Assembly (NCBI GenBank): GCA_947168855.1
Contig: CAMVNO010000004.1
Coordinates: 1-64,000 of the forward strand
Length of the DNA: 64,000 nucleotides
Reading direction: 5' to 3'
Source of the DNA: an uncultured Clostridia bacterium
Lineage (GTDB): Bacteria > Bacillota > Clostridia > Christensenellales > CAG-138
Below the pieces are notes generated by a model that saw nothing but the letters and a program-made list of their open reading frames with translations, did no database searches and was not told where the DNA came from. The translations under genes were made by a program, and so were the position numbers. Positions 9,001 to 17,342 of this stretch are shown here, in pieces (position 1 is the stretch's first letter; the number at the start of each line of letters is the position of its first letter).

Positions 9001-11221
9001 TCGGGATGGTGCCGCCCTCCCGCGCAAGACCGTCGTCGCCCCAGTAGCCATTGCCGCCGCTGCCGCCGGTTGTGGTGTAATAAATCGTGACCTGATCGCC
9101 GGTCTTAACGGTCTGCAGATTGCCGAACGCAGTACCGTTGTCTTCACTGTAGTTATACTTGACCGTTCTTACGATACTGGTATAATACTCGTAAGTCTTC
9201 TGCGCATTGGTTGCGTCAACCGCGTCTGTCGCGCTCTGCACCATAAAGACAACCGTATATTGCGTCTCCGCCGGCGTCCACTTTGCATAGATCGTGGTGT
9301 CCGCGGTCAGCGGGGAGCCCCATGTGAACAGGGTCGTCATGTTCTCGTCCGCATACCAGTTCTCAAACGTGTAACCGGTACGGGTCGGATCGGTCGGCTT
9401 CACGGTGTTTTCGCCGTTCGAATAGAACACAGGTCCGAAATACTCTGCGGAAGTATTATCCTCAAAGCCGAGAACCTGCTGATTCTTTTCGATATTGTTG
9501 TTGTAAACAAGCCAGTAACCGGTACGGATGTACGGATAGAGAACGACGTCGTTCGTCACCGTGAACGTGCCGCTTGCTTCGCCGGGCTTATAGATGACCG
9601 CGCCGGTGGGATAGGTATAGGTATCGCCGCTGACGGTGGGTGCGGAGGTCGTCCAGCCGTCGAACGTCTGCGTGGTCTTTTCCGGGGTATAGGAGGTAGA
9701 AACCGTATAGCTTGCGCTGCCGTCGGTCAACAGAACGATGTCCGTCTTGATCGCCGCGCCGTGCTGATCCAGGTAGGTGACGGTGCGGGATTCGAACGCC
9801 GTTGCGTAGTAGTGCAGCGTTACGCCCATATCGACGAAGTCGTTGGTCGTATCGCCGTCGGTATTCTTTTCGAGCTCCGCGCGGATGTCGTTGCGAACCG
9901 CGTCAAAGGACAGCTTGGTGGTCGTCGTGTTCCAGGACGCGGTCTTCGACCAGCCGTGGAACAGATAGCCTTCCGGCATCGTGCCGGGGCCGGGATCGTA
10001 AACGACCTTCTCGAACATGGCGTCGGTATCCATATCCTTCGGCTTGACGAGGATCTCGACCGCTTCGGTGTCAGTCTCGTTGGAACCGTCCGCCTTCATG
10101 CGGTGGAACAGGACCTTGATGCGCGCGTATTCCGCGTCGCCGCCGGTACCGATGACGATATAGACGGAGAAGGAGGAGGAGTCGAAGCTGACGCCGTAGG
10201 GAGACGCCGTGTCAACCCAGTCGAGGACGCCTTCTCTGATTTCGTGATAGAGCGTGAAGGTGTCGCCCGCCATCTTTCTGCCGGTGTTGATTTCGACATG
10301 GACCTTGTTCTGATCCTTCGGCTCGATCTTCTTGCCGTCGGCGTCATAGAACGTGATGTCGACCGCGACCGCGTCGGTCAGGTTCTTGTCCGCCGGAACG
10401 ACGGTCGACGCAAGCGCGCGCGCTTTCGCATCTGCAACGTCGGTAACGCGCATCGTCGTGCCCGCAGGGAACACGCCCTCCGCAACGGAGGCCTTGACGA
10501 CGACGCCCTTGGTCGTGGTGAACATAAAGTTCTGCGCCGGCATCTCGGCTTCGTCGTCGCCCTCATATTTCGGGCTGACGGTCATAGAACGATTGACGAT
10601 CGTCGTTCTGTACACGGCTCTGCCGTTCTCGTTGACCCAGCCGAGGAAGGTTTTGCCTTCGATCACGGGCGCTTCGGGAAGCTCGCCGATCGCTCTGCCC
10701 GCCAAAACCTGCAATACGACAAGAACATTGCCGTCCTTGTCGAGGAATGTTACGGGGAGATATAAGCCGCCGTCGGGATCAATGATCGGAAAAGTGGGCA
10801 GGATCGGATCCACAGGATCCTCGGGATTCTCGGGATCCTCCGGATTCTCCGGGTTCTCGGGATCCACCGGGTTCTCCGGGTTCGCCGGGTTCTCGGGATC
10901 TGCCGAGGGCTCCGGATCTGCCGGGGGCTCCGGATCTGCCGAGGGCTCGGGGTCCGCCGGGGTCTCCGGATCTGCCGGGGTCTCGGGGTCTGCCGGGGGC
11001 TCCGGATCTGCCGGGGTCTCGGACTCGCCGGGAGTGCCTTCGTCCTCCTTGCCGCCGGATTCGCTGTCGCCGCGTTCCACAATAACAACGTCGCCCTCAG
11101 ACGCGTCCGCTCCTGTGGAATCGGCAATAACTGCCGCCGGCAGCATCTGCAGCACCATGATCAGCGAAATGAGAATCGCCCAGGTACGTCTGCCGAAAAG
11201 GATCTTGGTCAGCTTAGACAT
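2..11221 (-). CDS. Giant secreted surface protein/adhesin, C-terminus beyond window: signal peptide, Pro/Glu-rich (DPExPAD)n spacer, InlB/Listeria-Bacteroides-type repeats, MucBP-like segment, long array of YDG/MBG-type repeats
   Basis: Reading the minus strand from ATG at 11221 (SD GGAGGAAC) gives MSKLTKILFGRRTWAILISLIMVLQMLPAAVIADSTGADASEGD..., then open to the window edge; recurrent K-x-YDGTxLT...YT..x.GTLTIT units; GYTFENWYAD..TIYAKW repeats. Confidence 0.9.
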   Translation of the reverse strand, partial: MSKLTKILFGRRTWAILISLIMVLQMLPAAVIADSTGADASEGDVVIVERGDSESGGKEDEGTPGESETPADPEPPADPETPADPETPADPEPSADPEPPADPEPSADPENPANPENPVDPENPENPEDPENPEDPVDPILPTFPIIDPDGGLYLPVTFLDKDGNVLVVLQVLAGRAIGELPEAPVIEGKTFLGWVNENGRAVYRTTIVNRSMTVSPKYEGDDEAEMPAQNFMFTTTKGVVVKASVAEGVFPAGTTMRVTDVADAKARALASTVVPADKNLTDAVAVDITFYDADGKKIEPKDQNKVHVEINTGRKMAGDTFTLYHEIREGVLDWVDTASPYGVSFDSSSFSVYIVIGTGGDAEYARIKVLFHRMKADGSNETDTEAVEILVKPKDMDTDAMFEKVVYDPGPGTMPEGYLFHGWSKTASWNTTTTKLSFDAVRNDIRAELEKNTDGDTTNDFVDMGVTLHYYATAFESRTVTYLDQHGAAIKTDIVLLTDGSASYTVSTSYTPEKTTQTFDGWTTSAPTVSGDTYTYPTGAVIYKPGEASGTFTVTNDVVLYPYIRTGYWLVYNNNIEKNQQVLGFEDNTSAEYFGPVFYSNGENTVKPTDPTRTGYTFENWYADENMTTLFTWGSPLTADTTIYAKWTPAETQYTVVFMVQSATDAVDATNAQKTYEYYTSIVRTVKYNYSEDNGTAFGNLQTVKTGDQVTIYYTTTGGSGGNGYWGDDGLAREGGTIPSIAGLTRLENAYYTFSTKNDASATVTVKGDGSTKIYVYYDRVAITYNFVTDTDMSYKTISGYELAYDSYYGYYYIKINGSWHRIGSNGSAVWNASAITNVTSNRYIYYTYNGTNYTNGRYNSGTANITLPYSSYTGMYGAPFDASNWPDPGTGYVWYVESSDYYWDYPIPRFYTPLGATSVTATTINFYIRSHTVSTDTATIYIVSQNPDTGAWTDTPEEYSLPSGVTVTFTNADDYHCYGYNLSRNSVTNGFVSRTTDLPIYYGTGSASNYIKVNSSTKKIWIYLSCVSYSLVFESKTTGGRRTETLNTYEHFAPYEYKNGVKYVPNDGGDQYYFAGWYYDTAYQNPVDWENDTMPAQNTVIYAKWNPLRFRIVMDITGGPDVGLTRSDITFPQDLDGDPDTNQALSFRLNAGEQVSNSVNAATADNWVLAGWYLDEAHTIPFNFNLGIYENTTGMDMTYGDLEGDAKSGTVPGDTTGYNDNNNNEDPTKGEYIRGRLTIYAAWRPKTEGASGLSIVYDAVDGTFTGGGTTFNDPNPYTVGSEVWAQPGSTPNDSDLVFSRWVIQKWENGAWVDTTDFAYPGSSFVPDETYAKVTENQDGSKTYTIQLRAEYKADNEESVPTHIYWYKNDGSGDTVRRDDNLLINEAVNIPGAPSRTGYDFLGWYKKSFTEEEMQAMGGEVPTSYACTEPNFIWYNGTGYYANEACTQGCSQVAADEWLPYDNLYAVWAPHEYDVRFNANAPAGTSASGSMDNQHFVYDTAQNLSENAFTVPNYKFLGWSTSANGGVVYTNMQEVKNLTATDDAVVPLYGVWELDVAPITVHHYLLGTTTPVAEDVTESKTIGSSYTANAATTFLSGFSGYNLTADSYNPSQTITVAAGENVIIVYYTLPLTITASSASKTYDGTTLTGSYTVTGALASDEATINSAIGDPLTIGPGVGSQTYSAPTAGIPSYYNVTATTGTLTITAKQVTVKANDKSKTYGAADPTLDATVTGLVGNDTITYTVARQAGENVGHYVITPSGETTQGNYTIVYQTGDFEITKKAITITADDKTKVYGDQDPALTATVTGAETGDTINYTLSRQAGEDVGDYTITVTPGDNPNYDVTVVPGTFTITPKAVTVTITGANDTKTYDGDEHTATGFTATANDAGYNTANVALKSGSTAEAKRTDVGTTNMGLTAADFVNNDPNYNVTFSVTDGYMTISKRAVTVTITGHNDTKPHDGQSHSISGYDVTISDTLYTAADFTGPAQTISATRTDVGKTPMGLAEGTFTDSSANFTNNNANFTVTFNVTDGYMEITPEGAITVKITGHYVTHDYDGTKYTATGYDVEIIGSTAFTAASFTFDGTNTVSRTDAGTTNMNLVPGNFHVTDTQTFPNVTFEIVEDGYVTIKPIDITVTIVGANSSDMYNGSEQSVSGYEVTEISNPLFKEADIVYDGNNGSATRTHVVEGSDATGKTMMGLTSANFSTTNPNFGTVTFNVTDGYQEITKRSVTLTSATDSKEYDGTALTNSNVAVTGDGFVSGEGATYDVTGTRTIVGSSENTFTYTLNDGTDANDYTISTVPGTLTITDRTNKFEITLTPNGFTTVYDGEEHTAAGFKLTGADAAVENGGTGTAVTFAVNGVTYTMTGVTTTNPVEVNVGTYFNKLQGTPVIKDANGNDVTAQFTVNGMTNVGILMISQRTLTITVNQRTLPYNGSVQYGYDIEGEVSGSATEYTIDGLVSGQTLSIDYTPAAGTNAGTYNNGNFDVSTLVIKSGDTTIQTGSSNTTNYVVYTNVGKLIIEKINLEITITGHTATETYNGSNYTVEGYDAQGNSNLFDASKIVYNGSTTITEKDVGNYPMGLDKDNFSYNDPNFTNVTFVVAQDGKLTINKAPLTITVIAQNYTYNGTPQGEDNATYTENFADKVTVEGLQGTDALTSITLNGSQTDVGVYPEEIVATNPVISGDNLKNYDVTIVNGTLTITKEPLIITIRGNKAEYDYDGEEKTISGYTVEYDGWFTEDGDELVGEIEYDANGNVVGTALDGFTLGLKSDVTAEVTKKNPGTYPMGLAQSSFEYDAFMAAYGNNYTIQFNVIDGELKINTTDLPIKITSATKEWPYDGQLHKEDVYTVTYDVLDNDGNVTETKTITADEGSNGLVFTLPTGDKLTITSTAGGVRDVNDTVSNNNKFTYAIDNGEFYTNVTTEFGTLSITPINVTVTLHGNTDSKTYDGNDHTVTGYTVDSIQIDGVDTTLYKETDFGLVNGKTASATRRHVVENGDNSGKTMMGLTEDDFENKNTNFATVTFVYTDGWQEITPATLTITTGTDSKEYDGTPLTADGSITGFVNGETADFKVTGTITNVGGPVTNSYTLVFAGEEGASETATAIRSDYTLSENLGTLTITTSSKVLKVESASDTWTYDGNAHTKYEYTVTYGDDETHTVTIAEDETTGTVELSTGDVVTITPAASATITHVAETTVNNAFTWDVENATYYTKGEDVVGTLSVTPATLTITTGTDSKEYDGTPLTADGSITGFVNGETADFKVTGTITNVGGPVTNSYTLVFAGEEGASETATAIRSDYTLSENLGTLKITASNVEIVVVPGSGSKTYDGTPLTKTEHDDFTVTGVPEGFTWTATADGTVTNVTPGEGEKAVNAVIAFQIFNAAGEDVTDQFANIDTSATGTLEITPATMTVEAIDYNHYYDAKYHNGGVANASSMPAGTTYRYSVYDPETETWGDWSDTAPSIRNVGTITYKVKATNPNYYDAEDEGTLIVTPASSIAWGAKVNRYVGYYDGQWHTASIDVSNVTYYHYFEEENYDDLHTEVFIYQWVGEGTATYSELSSAVIDNPYAPLPEGWEMIDEFPYEKDVCNKVFSAYVGVADSEGHFNYSGNIILTGCRIVIKPRPVTLVSETAEKPYDGTPLTRPTVTGWEMDTENNTGFVTGEVTDVKAIGSVTTVEEGEVTNTIVYTPTEAFKETNYTIVKEEGTLKITANDSALTITSSTKSWTYDGQTHTEEVYTV
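1302..1549. repeat. 248-bp exact direct repeat inside adhesin gene, copy 1
   Basis: Identical to 1872..2119 by line-by-line comparison; offset 570 bp (190 codons, in frame). Confidence 0.9.
1872..2119. repeat. 248-bp exact direct repeat inside adhesin gene, copy 2
   Basis: Identical to 1302..1549. Confidence 0.9.
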
Positions 11222-11533
11222 GTTTTGTTCCTCCGTTTAGTCCATCTTTACATAGGAAAGTTGTATCGTTTTTTCCCGGTTTTCAGCCGGGACCGCAGAC
11301 TATGCCATATATCATCCTATGGTATAATCCTACGTTATTTTAGCAGAAACTTAGGTCCAATGCAAGCGGTATTGGGCATAATAAAAGATATATTTTCAAA
11401 TTTTTGTGTACAAATTGTGAATTCGTACTATATCTTGTGGTCGGCTGGAAATCAGTGACATTTCCGTATACATTTGTTCAAAATTCTGTTGCACCATTTC
11501 AACCGGGTCTCATGCGGATCCCTGTTTGCACAA

Positions 11534-11563
11534 AAGAAAAAAGGAACGGTATTCCGCTCCTTT
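11534..11563 (-). terminator. Rho-independent terminator downstream of parB
   Basis: Minus strand GGAGCGG AATA CCGTTCC followed by TTTTTTCTTTT. Confidence 0.7.
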
Positions 11564-11580
11564 ATGATTACTATATTCGG

Positions 11581-12435
11581 TTATTCGTTTCCTACGATCG
11601 TGCGATAAATGCGATCGAGATCCTCGCGTGAGTAGTAATGGATAATGAGTTTCCCTTTGTCCTCACTGCCCTGCACGGAGACCTTGGTGCCCAGCTCGGC
11701 GCGCATACGGTGCATGGCGTTGCGGAATTCCGGCGTCGGTTCCGGCTTTTCCTTATGACGGCGCTTCGGCATTTCGGCAAAGCGCAGCTCGTCCTCAAGA
11801 CGGCGCACCGACCAGTCGCCTTCCACGCATTTTTCAGCCATTTCCATCTGAATGCGCGGATCGCCGACGCCCGCGAGCATCTTACCGTGTCCCGCGGACA
11901 GCCTGCCGTCCTTGATCAGCTTCTGCACCGATTTTGCGAGCGTCAGAAGGCGCAGCGCGTTCGCGATCGCGGGACGGCTCTTGCCGACGCGCTCCGAAAC
12001 CTCTTCCTGCGTCAGATCGTGCTGCTGCATCAGCAGCTTCAGCGCCGCGGCTTCTTCGATCGGGTTCAGGTTCTCACGCTGGATGTTTTCGACCAGCGAG
12101 ATCTCCATGACCGCGTCTTCGTCAATATCCGTCAGCACAACGGGCACGGTCATCAATCCGGCTTGCCGCGCCGCGCGGTAACGACGCTCACCTGCAACGA
12201 TGGTGTAGCGTGCGCCGTTCTTTTTGACAAGGATCGGCTGCACGACGCCGTGACGCTTGATCGACTGCGCCAGCTCGGAAAGCTTGTCCGGATCGAACGT
12301 TTTGCGCGGCTGATTGGGGTTTGTGTCCAAATCATAGAGATCGACCTCGAATGTGCCGTTTTGAGGCTGTTCCGGCGCGTCGAGCTCATCCAGAAGCGCG
12401 TCCAGTCCGCGCCCTAATCCTTTATTCTTTGCCAT
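11581..12435 (-). CDS. parB: Chromosome partitioning protein ParB
   Basis: [51 protein letters not shown]. Confidence 0.96.
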   Translation of the reverse strand: MAKNKGLGRGLDALLDELDAPEQPQNGTFEVDLYDLDTNPNQPRKTFDPDKLSELAQSIKRHGVVQPILVKKNGARYTIVAGERRYRAARQAGLMTVPVVLTDIDEDAVMEISLVENIQRENLNPIEEAAALKLLMQQHDLTQEEVSERVGKSRPAIANALRLLTLAKSVQKLIKDGRLSAGHGKMLAGVGDPRIQMEMAEKCVEGDWSVRRLEDELRFAEMPKRRHKEKPEPTPEFRNAMHRMRAELGTKVSVQGSEDKGKLIIHYYSREDLDRIYRTIVGNE

Positions 12436-13201
12436 TTGCTTCCTCCTGTTTGATGAATTCTTCCGCTAAATTGATATACGCCTTGGCGCCGATGTTACGC
12501 GCATCGTACAGCGTGATCGGCAGACCGTGGCTCGGCGCTTCGCTCATCCGGACCGAACGCGGAATGATCGTGTTATACACCTTTTCCCGGAAATACTTTT
12601 TTACCTCTTCCACGACCTGTACGCACAGGTTCAGCCGTGAGGAGAACATCGTCAGTACAACGCCCTCGATGTCCAGCTTGGCGTTCAGATTGCGCCTTAC
12701 GAGCTTCACCGTGTTCATCAGCTGTGACAGACCCTCAAGTGCGTAGTATTCGCACTGGATCGGTACGAGCAGAGAATCCGAAGCCGTCAACGCGTTCAGC
12801 GTCAAAAGACCGAGGGACGGGGGACAGTCGATGAAAATGTAGTCGTAACGGTCCGCAATCGGCGAGAGCGCCTGTTTCAGCCTCTGTTCACGCGCGATCA
12901 TCGTTACCAGTTCGACCTCCGCGCCCGCAAGCTCGATCCTTGACGGCAGGACGTCCAGCGTTTCGATCATCGTTTGGCGGATCGCTTCCTCTGCGGGAAC
13001 GTCGTCGATCAGCACGTCATAGCTTGAGGGAAATTCCTTTTTCTTCGTCACGCCGAGACCGCTCGTGCTGTTGCCCTGCGGATCCAGGTCGACAAGCAAT
13101 ACACGTCTGCCCGTCTGCGCGACGCAGGCGCTCAGATTGATCGCCGTCGTCGTTTTGCCTACGCCGCCTTTTTGATTTGTAATAGAAATAATCTTGCCCA
13201 T
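12422..13201 (-). CDS. parA: ParA/Soj family chromosome partitioning ATPase
   Basis: [28 protein letters not shown] deviant Walker A; overlaps parB by 14 nt; ORF-track start extended 12 codons too far. Confidence 0.96.
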   Translation of the reverse strand: MGKIISITNQKGGVGKTTTAINLSACVAQTGRRVLLVDLDPQGNSTSGLGVTKKKEFPSSYDVLIDDVPAEEAIRQTMIETLDVLPSRIELAGAEVELVTMIAREQRLKQALSPIADRYDYIFIDCPPSLGLLTLNALTASDSLLVPIQCEYYALEGLSQLMNTVKLVRRNLNAKLDIEGVVLTMFSSRLNLCVQVVEEVKKYFREKVYNTIIPRSVRMSEAPSHGLPITLYDARNIGAKAYINLAEEFIKQEEANGKE

Positions 13202-13272
13202 ATTCGCTCCTTTTCCGGTTCCATTATAACGCGTCATATCCGCATTTGCAAGACCGTATCGTCACATTTCAT

Positions 13273-13288
13273 TGTTTCACGGAAAACA
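13273..13288. promoter_or_regulatory. Degenerate parS-like site (TGTTTCACGGAAAACA)
   Basis: 2 mismatches to the 16-bp parS consensus; 38 bp from the perfect site. Confidence 0.5.
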
Positions 13289-13310
13289 TTTTTGTGCACG
13301 CCCAATACTG

Positions 13311-13326
13311 TGTTTCACGTGAAACA
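13311..13326. promoter_or_regulatory. parS centromere site (TGTTTCACGTGAAACA)
   Basis: Perfect match to conserved 16-bp palindromic parS, next to parAB. Confidence 0.95.
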
Positions 13327-13352
13327 CAAAAAGCCGCTCAAATGAGCGGCTC
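13327..13352 (-). terminator. Terminator downstream of glgA
   Basis: AGCCGCTCA AA TGAGCGGCT with T-run on the minus strand. Confidence 0.7.
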
Positions 13353-13369
13353 TGATAGAACATGTGTCT

Positions 13370-14956
13370 TTATTCGGGTTTCTTGGTCTTTGTTGTGGTG
13401 GACTTCTTTGCAGTTGACGCCGTCTTCTTCGCGGCAGGTTTCTTTTCCGTTGTCTTGTCTGCCGCGGGTTTGACCGTGCGCGTCACGCGACGGCGTACCG
13501 GCTTCGGCGGTTCTTCATCCGGCAGCCCGAGCAGATTGCGATAGAGCTCCATATATTTACGCGCGGAAACAGCCCAGGAGAAATCCGTCTTCATGGCGCG
13601 CTTCATCAACCGCTTCCACATCTCGCGATCGTCGTACCAATAACCGACCGCGTGCTCCAGCACGTGCAGCATGTCATGCGCGTTATAGTCGTGGAAGCTG
13701 AAGCCGTTTCCGTCGTCCGTATACCAGTTGTACGGCAGAACGCTGTCCCGAAGTCCGCCGGTTTCGCGAACGAGCGGAATGGAACCGTACCGCATGGCGA
13801 TCATCTGACTGAGACCGCAGGGCTCAAATTGCGACGGCATCAGATAAATATCGCTCGCCGCGTACACACGCCGTGCGATCTGCTCGTCGTGACGGAGGCA
13901 GCAGACGAATCTGCCGGGGAAGCGGTACTGCGCTTCGCGGAACGCGTTCTCAAAATACGCATCGCCGGTGCCGACAACGACCAACTGAATGTCCATGCGC
14001 ATAATGTCGTTCAGAACACAGGTAACAAGATCCAGACCTTTCTGCGCAGTCAGTCGCGTGACCATTGCAACAAGCGGCACGTCACGCTTCTGCAAGCCGA
14101 GCTCTTCCTGCAGCGCAGCCTTGTCGAGCTTCTTCCCAGACGGATCCGCCGCGTTATAATGAACGGGAATATGCATATCTGTGCTCGGATCAAACGATAT
14201 TCCGTCTATTCCGTTCAGGATGCCCGACAGGACGTTTTGCCTTGCGCGCAGCAAACCGTCCAGCCGCTCGCCGTAGTAACCGGTTCGGATCTCCTCGGCG
14301 TAGGTCGGGCTGACCGTGGTGATGCGGTTGGCAAACACGAGACCCGCCTTCATAAACGACAGCAGCCCATAGAATTCGAGGTTGTTCGGGGAGAAATAGC
14401 CCTCGTTGAGCCCGAGCACGCTGTTGATCCGATGCCAGTCGAAGATGCCCTGGAATTTCAGGTTGTGGATCGTGAACACGGTGTGCACATCGCGATACTC
14501 GGCAATCATGCGATATTGGTCGTTAAGCAGCACGGGAATAAGACCGGTCTGCCAGTCGTTGCAATGGATCACGTCGGGATAGTAGTTCATATGCTTGAAC
14601 GACTCGAGCACGGCGCGGCAGAAGAACGCAAAGCGGAAGCCTTCCTGTTCGTCGCCCGTGTAGATCTTATCGCCGCCGAACATCGCAAGATTGTCGACAA
14701 AGTAGAATTTGACGCCGTCCTGCTCGAGCATGTCGATCCCGCAGAACACGGAATAGCTGCCCAGCTGCAGATTGAAATGGCAGATATGCTGCATCTTGTA
14801 GATGTAATAATCGCCGATCTGCGTGTATTTCGGGATCATGACCGCGACTTCGGCGCCCTGACGGACGAGCTCCTTCGGGAGCGAGCCCACGACGTCGGCA
14901 AGACCGCCGGTCTTGATGAACGGGAAGCATTCGCTTGCCGTAAACAGTATTTTCAT
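13370..14956 (-). CDS. glgA: Glycogen synthase with Lys/Thr-rich C-terminal tail
   Basis: MKILFTASECFPFIKTGGLADVVGSLPKEL; last gene of glg operon. Confidence 0.96.
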   Translation of the reverse strand: MKILFTASECFPFIKTGGLADVVGSLPKELVRQGAEVAVMIPKYTQIGDYYIYKMQHICHFNLQLGSYSVFCGIDMLEQDGVKFYFVDNLAMFGGDKIYTGDEQEGFRFAFFCRAVLESFKHMNYYPDVIHCNDWQTGLIPVLLNDQYRMIAEYRDVHTVFTIHNLKFQGIFDWHRINSVLGLNEGYFSPNNLEFYGLLSFMKAGLVFANRITTVSPTYAEEIRTGYYGERLDGLLRARQNVLSGILNGIDGISFDPSTDMHIPVHYNAADPSGKKLDKAALQEELGLQKRDVPLVAMVTRLTAQKGLDLVTCVLNDIMRMDIQLVVVGTGDAYFENAFREAQYRFPGRFVCCLRHDEQIARRVYAASDIYLMPSQFEPCGLSQMIAMRYGSIPLVRETGGLRDSVLPYNWYTDDGNGFSFHDYNAHDMLHVLEHAVGYWYDDREMWKRLMKRAMKTDFSWAVSARKYMELYRNLLGLPDEEPPKPVRRRVTRTVKPAADKTTEKKPAAKKTASTAKKSTTTKTKKPE

Positions 14957-14979
14957 GATGATTCTCCTTTCAAAGCATG

Positions 14980-16107
14980 TCAGACGGTCAGATTCTTGCG
15001 GAAGACGAGCGGAATGCCCTCGTACCCCGTGAGCTGCCGTCCGGCGTTGACGGTCACGTTCTTGTCAAGGATGACATGATCGAGCACCGCGCCCTTTCGT
15101 ACGGTGACGCCCTGCATCAGGATCGAGTTCTTGACGATCGCGCCGCGCTCCACGGTGACGCCGCGGAACAGGATGGAATCCTCAACGGTGCCGTCGATCA
15201 TACAGCCGTCCGCCATGACCACGTTGTGCACGTCCGCCCAGTCGCCGTACCGGGTCGCGATCTCGTCCTTGACCTTGGTGTAGATCGGATGCCGCATGTT
15301 ATAAAGATCCCTTGCAGCGCCGGCGTTCAAAAGCTCCATGTTGTGCATGAAATAGGTGTTGATCGAATCGATTCTGCCGACATAGCCGTCGTACCGCCAG
15401 CCCATGATCTTGAGATCCCTGACCCGCGGAAGCAGGACCTCGCGCACGAAATCCACCGCACCGCGCGAATAGGATTCCTCGACCAGATCCTCGAAAAGAT
15501 CCTTGTCGATGATCATGACCTCGCAGGAGCGGAAATTCGAGCCCGGGTTTCTGGGATTCCATTCGAGGCGCTTGACCGTCATCCCGTCGTCGTCCAGCAG
15601 CAGCCGCAGATCGCGGTTCTGCTCCTCGGGGAAGAAGCGGGGATCCTCGTTGTACATGATGGTGATATCCGCGCCGGTATCGCGATGCTGCCTGAGGATC
15701 GCGTCGAACGTCGTATTGAATACGATATGGCTGCCGCAGAGAATCAGATATCTCTGGTTCGAACGGCGAATGTACTGCATGATGGAGTGGAACGCGTCGA
15801 TGTCGCCGCGATACACGCCGGTGTTGTCCTTTGTGGAGAACGGGGGGAGGAGGAACAGACCGTCGCGCTTGCGGTTCAGGTCCCATTCCTTGCCGGTCCC
15901 GAGGTGGTCCATCATGGAATGATAGTTCTTCTGCACGATGAGACCGACGTTGCGGATGCCGGTGTTGACAAGATCGGACAGAACGAAGTCGATGACGCGA
16001 TAGCGTCCGCCGAACGGCACTGCGGCAACCGCGCGGGAAAGAACGAGATCGCGCATATAAGGATTGTGTTCGCCCGTAAAGATCAGACCGAATGCTTCCT
16101 GATTCAT
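14980..16107 (-). CDS. glgD: Glucose-1-phosphate adenylyltransferase subunit GlgD
   Basis: [55 protein letters not shown]; 4-nt overlap with glgC. Confidence 0.93.
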   Translation of the reverse strand: MNQEAFGLIFTGEHNPYMRDLVLSRAVAAVPFGGRYRVIDFVLSDLVNTGIRNVGLIVQKNYHSMMDHLGTGKEWDLNRKRDGLFLLPPFSTKDNTGVYRGDIDAFHSIMQYIRRSNQRYLILCGSHIVFNTTFDAILRQHRDTGADITIMYNEDPRFFPEEQNRDLRLLLDDDGMTVKRLEWNPRNPGSNFRSCEVMIIDKDLFEDLVEESYSRGAVDFVREVLLPRVRDLKIMGWRYDGYVGRIDSINTYFMHNMELLNAGAARDLYNMRHPIYTKVKDEIATRYGDWADVHNVVMADGCMIDGTVEDSILFRGVTVERGAIVKNSILMQGVTVRKGAVLDHVILDKNVTVNAGRQLTGYEGIPLVFRKNLTV

Positions 16108-17342
16108 GCTTTCATTCCTCCGTTCGTAAACTGTCCGAGCGTTTCGGCGGTCACGACCGCGCCGCGCGGGATGACGGTATCCGCGGGGATCGTCACGTCA
16201 TTGCCGATCAGCACGATATCGCCGGTCAGGTGATTGTCGACCGTTTCTCCGTCCTTCGGCGGCACACCGATCTGCACGCGTTCGCCGATGACTGCGTTTT
16301 CGCCGACGATCGCCTTGTTCACAACACAGCTCTCGCCGATGACGGCGTTCGGGAATATGACCGAATCGACCACCTCCGTGCGGGCTTCCGCCTTCGCGCC
16401 GCAGAACAGCACGCTGTGTCTGACGCTGCCGCGCACCACGCAGCCCTCCGCTACGAGACTGTTTTTAACGTCCGCGTTATGATCGGTGTAGTGCGGCGGC
16501 ATGACCGGGTTGCGCGTGTAGATGCGCCATGCCGGATCGTTCAGATCGAGCACGGGCGTTTCGCCCAGAAGGTCCATGTTCGCTTCCCAAAGGCTCTGGA
16601 TCGTTCCGACGTCCTTCCAATAGCCCTCGAACGGATAGGCGACCATCTTTTCGCCGGCGTTCAGCATATTCGGAATGATGTTCTTGCCAAAATCGTTTTC
16701 GCTCGAAGGATCGGCGTCGTCGCGCTCCATGTAATCGCGCAGGAGCTTCCAATTGAAGATATAGATGCCCATCGAGGCGTTGTTGCTCTTCGGAATCTTC
16801 GGCTTTTCCTCAAACGAAACGATCCTGCCGGCTTCGTCCGTGTTCATGATGCCGAAGCGGTGCGCCTCTTCCATCGGAACCCGAAGCACCGCGATCGTCG
16901 CCGCCGCGTTGTTGGCCACGTGGAATTTGAGCATCTTTGTGTAGTCCATCTTATAGATGTGATCTCCCGAAAGGATCAGCACGTAATCGGGATCGTACTG
17001 ATCGAGGAAGGAGCGGTTCTGCCAGATCGCGTTCGCCGTTCCGGAATACCACCGCCCGTCATGCTCTGTCATATACGGCGGAAGCACAAATACGCCGCCG
17101 TTTGTGCGGTCGAGGTCCCAGTGCTGACCGGTGCCGAGGTACGCGTTCAACGCCAGCGGACGATACTGCGTGAGAACGCCGACGGTGTCGATGTCGGAGT
17201 TCACGCAGTTACTGAGCGGAAAGTCGATGATGCGGTACTTTCCGCCGAAGGGGACCGCAGGCTTTGCCATGCTGGAGGTCAGAACGCCCAAACGGCTGCC
17301 CTGTCCGCCGGCAAGCAGCATGCAGACGATTTTCTTTTTCAT
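16104..17342 (-). CDS. glgC: Glucose-1-phosphate adenylyltransferase
   Basis: [39 protein letters not shown]. Confidence 0.96.
   Translation of the reverse strand: MKKKIVCMLLAGGQGSRLGVLTSSMAKPAVPFGGKYRIIDFPLSNCVNSDIDTVGVLTQYRPLALNAYLGTGQHWDLDRTNGGVFVLPPYMTEHDGRWYSGTANAIWQNRSFLDQYDPDYVLILSGDHIYKMDYTKMLKFHVANNAAATIAVLRVPMEEAHRFGIMNTDEAGRIVSFEEKPKIPKSNNASMGIYIFNWKLLRDYMERDDADPSSENDFGKNIIPNMLNAGEKMVAYPFEGYWKDVGTIQSLWEANMDLLGETPVLDLNDPAWRIYTRNPVMPPHYTDHNADVKNSLVAEGCVVRGSVRHSVLFCGAKAEARTEVVDSVIFPNAVIGESCVVNKAIVGENAVIGERVQIGVPPKDGETVDNHLTGDIVLIGNDVTIPADTVIPRGAVVTAETLGQFTNGGMKA

Noticed and set aside
8756-10765. 669-aa plus-strand ORF
   Set aside because: Antisense to the same adhesin; codon-bias artefact of high GC and rare TTA/CTA/TCA codons in the sense frame.
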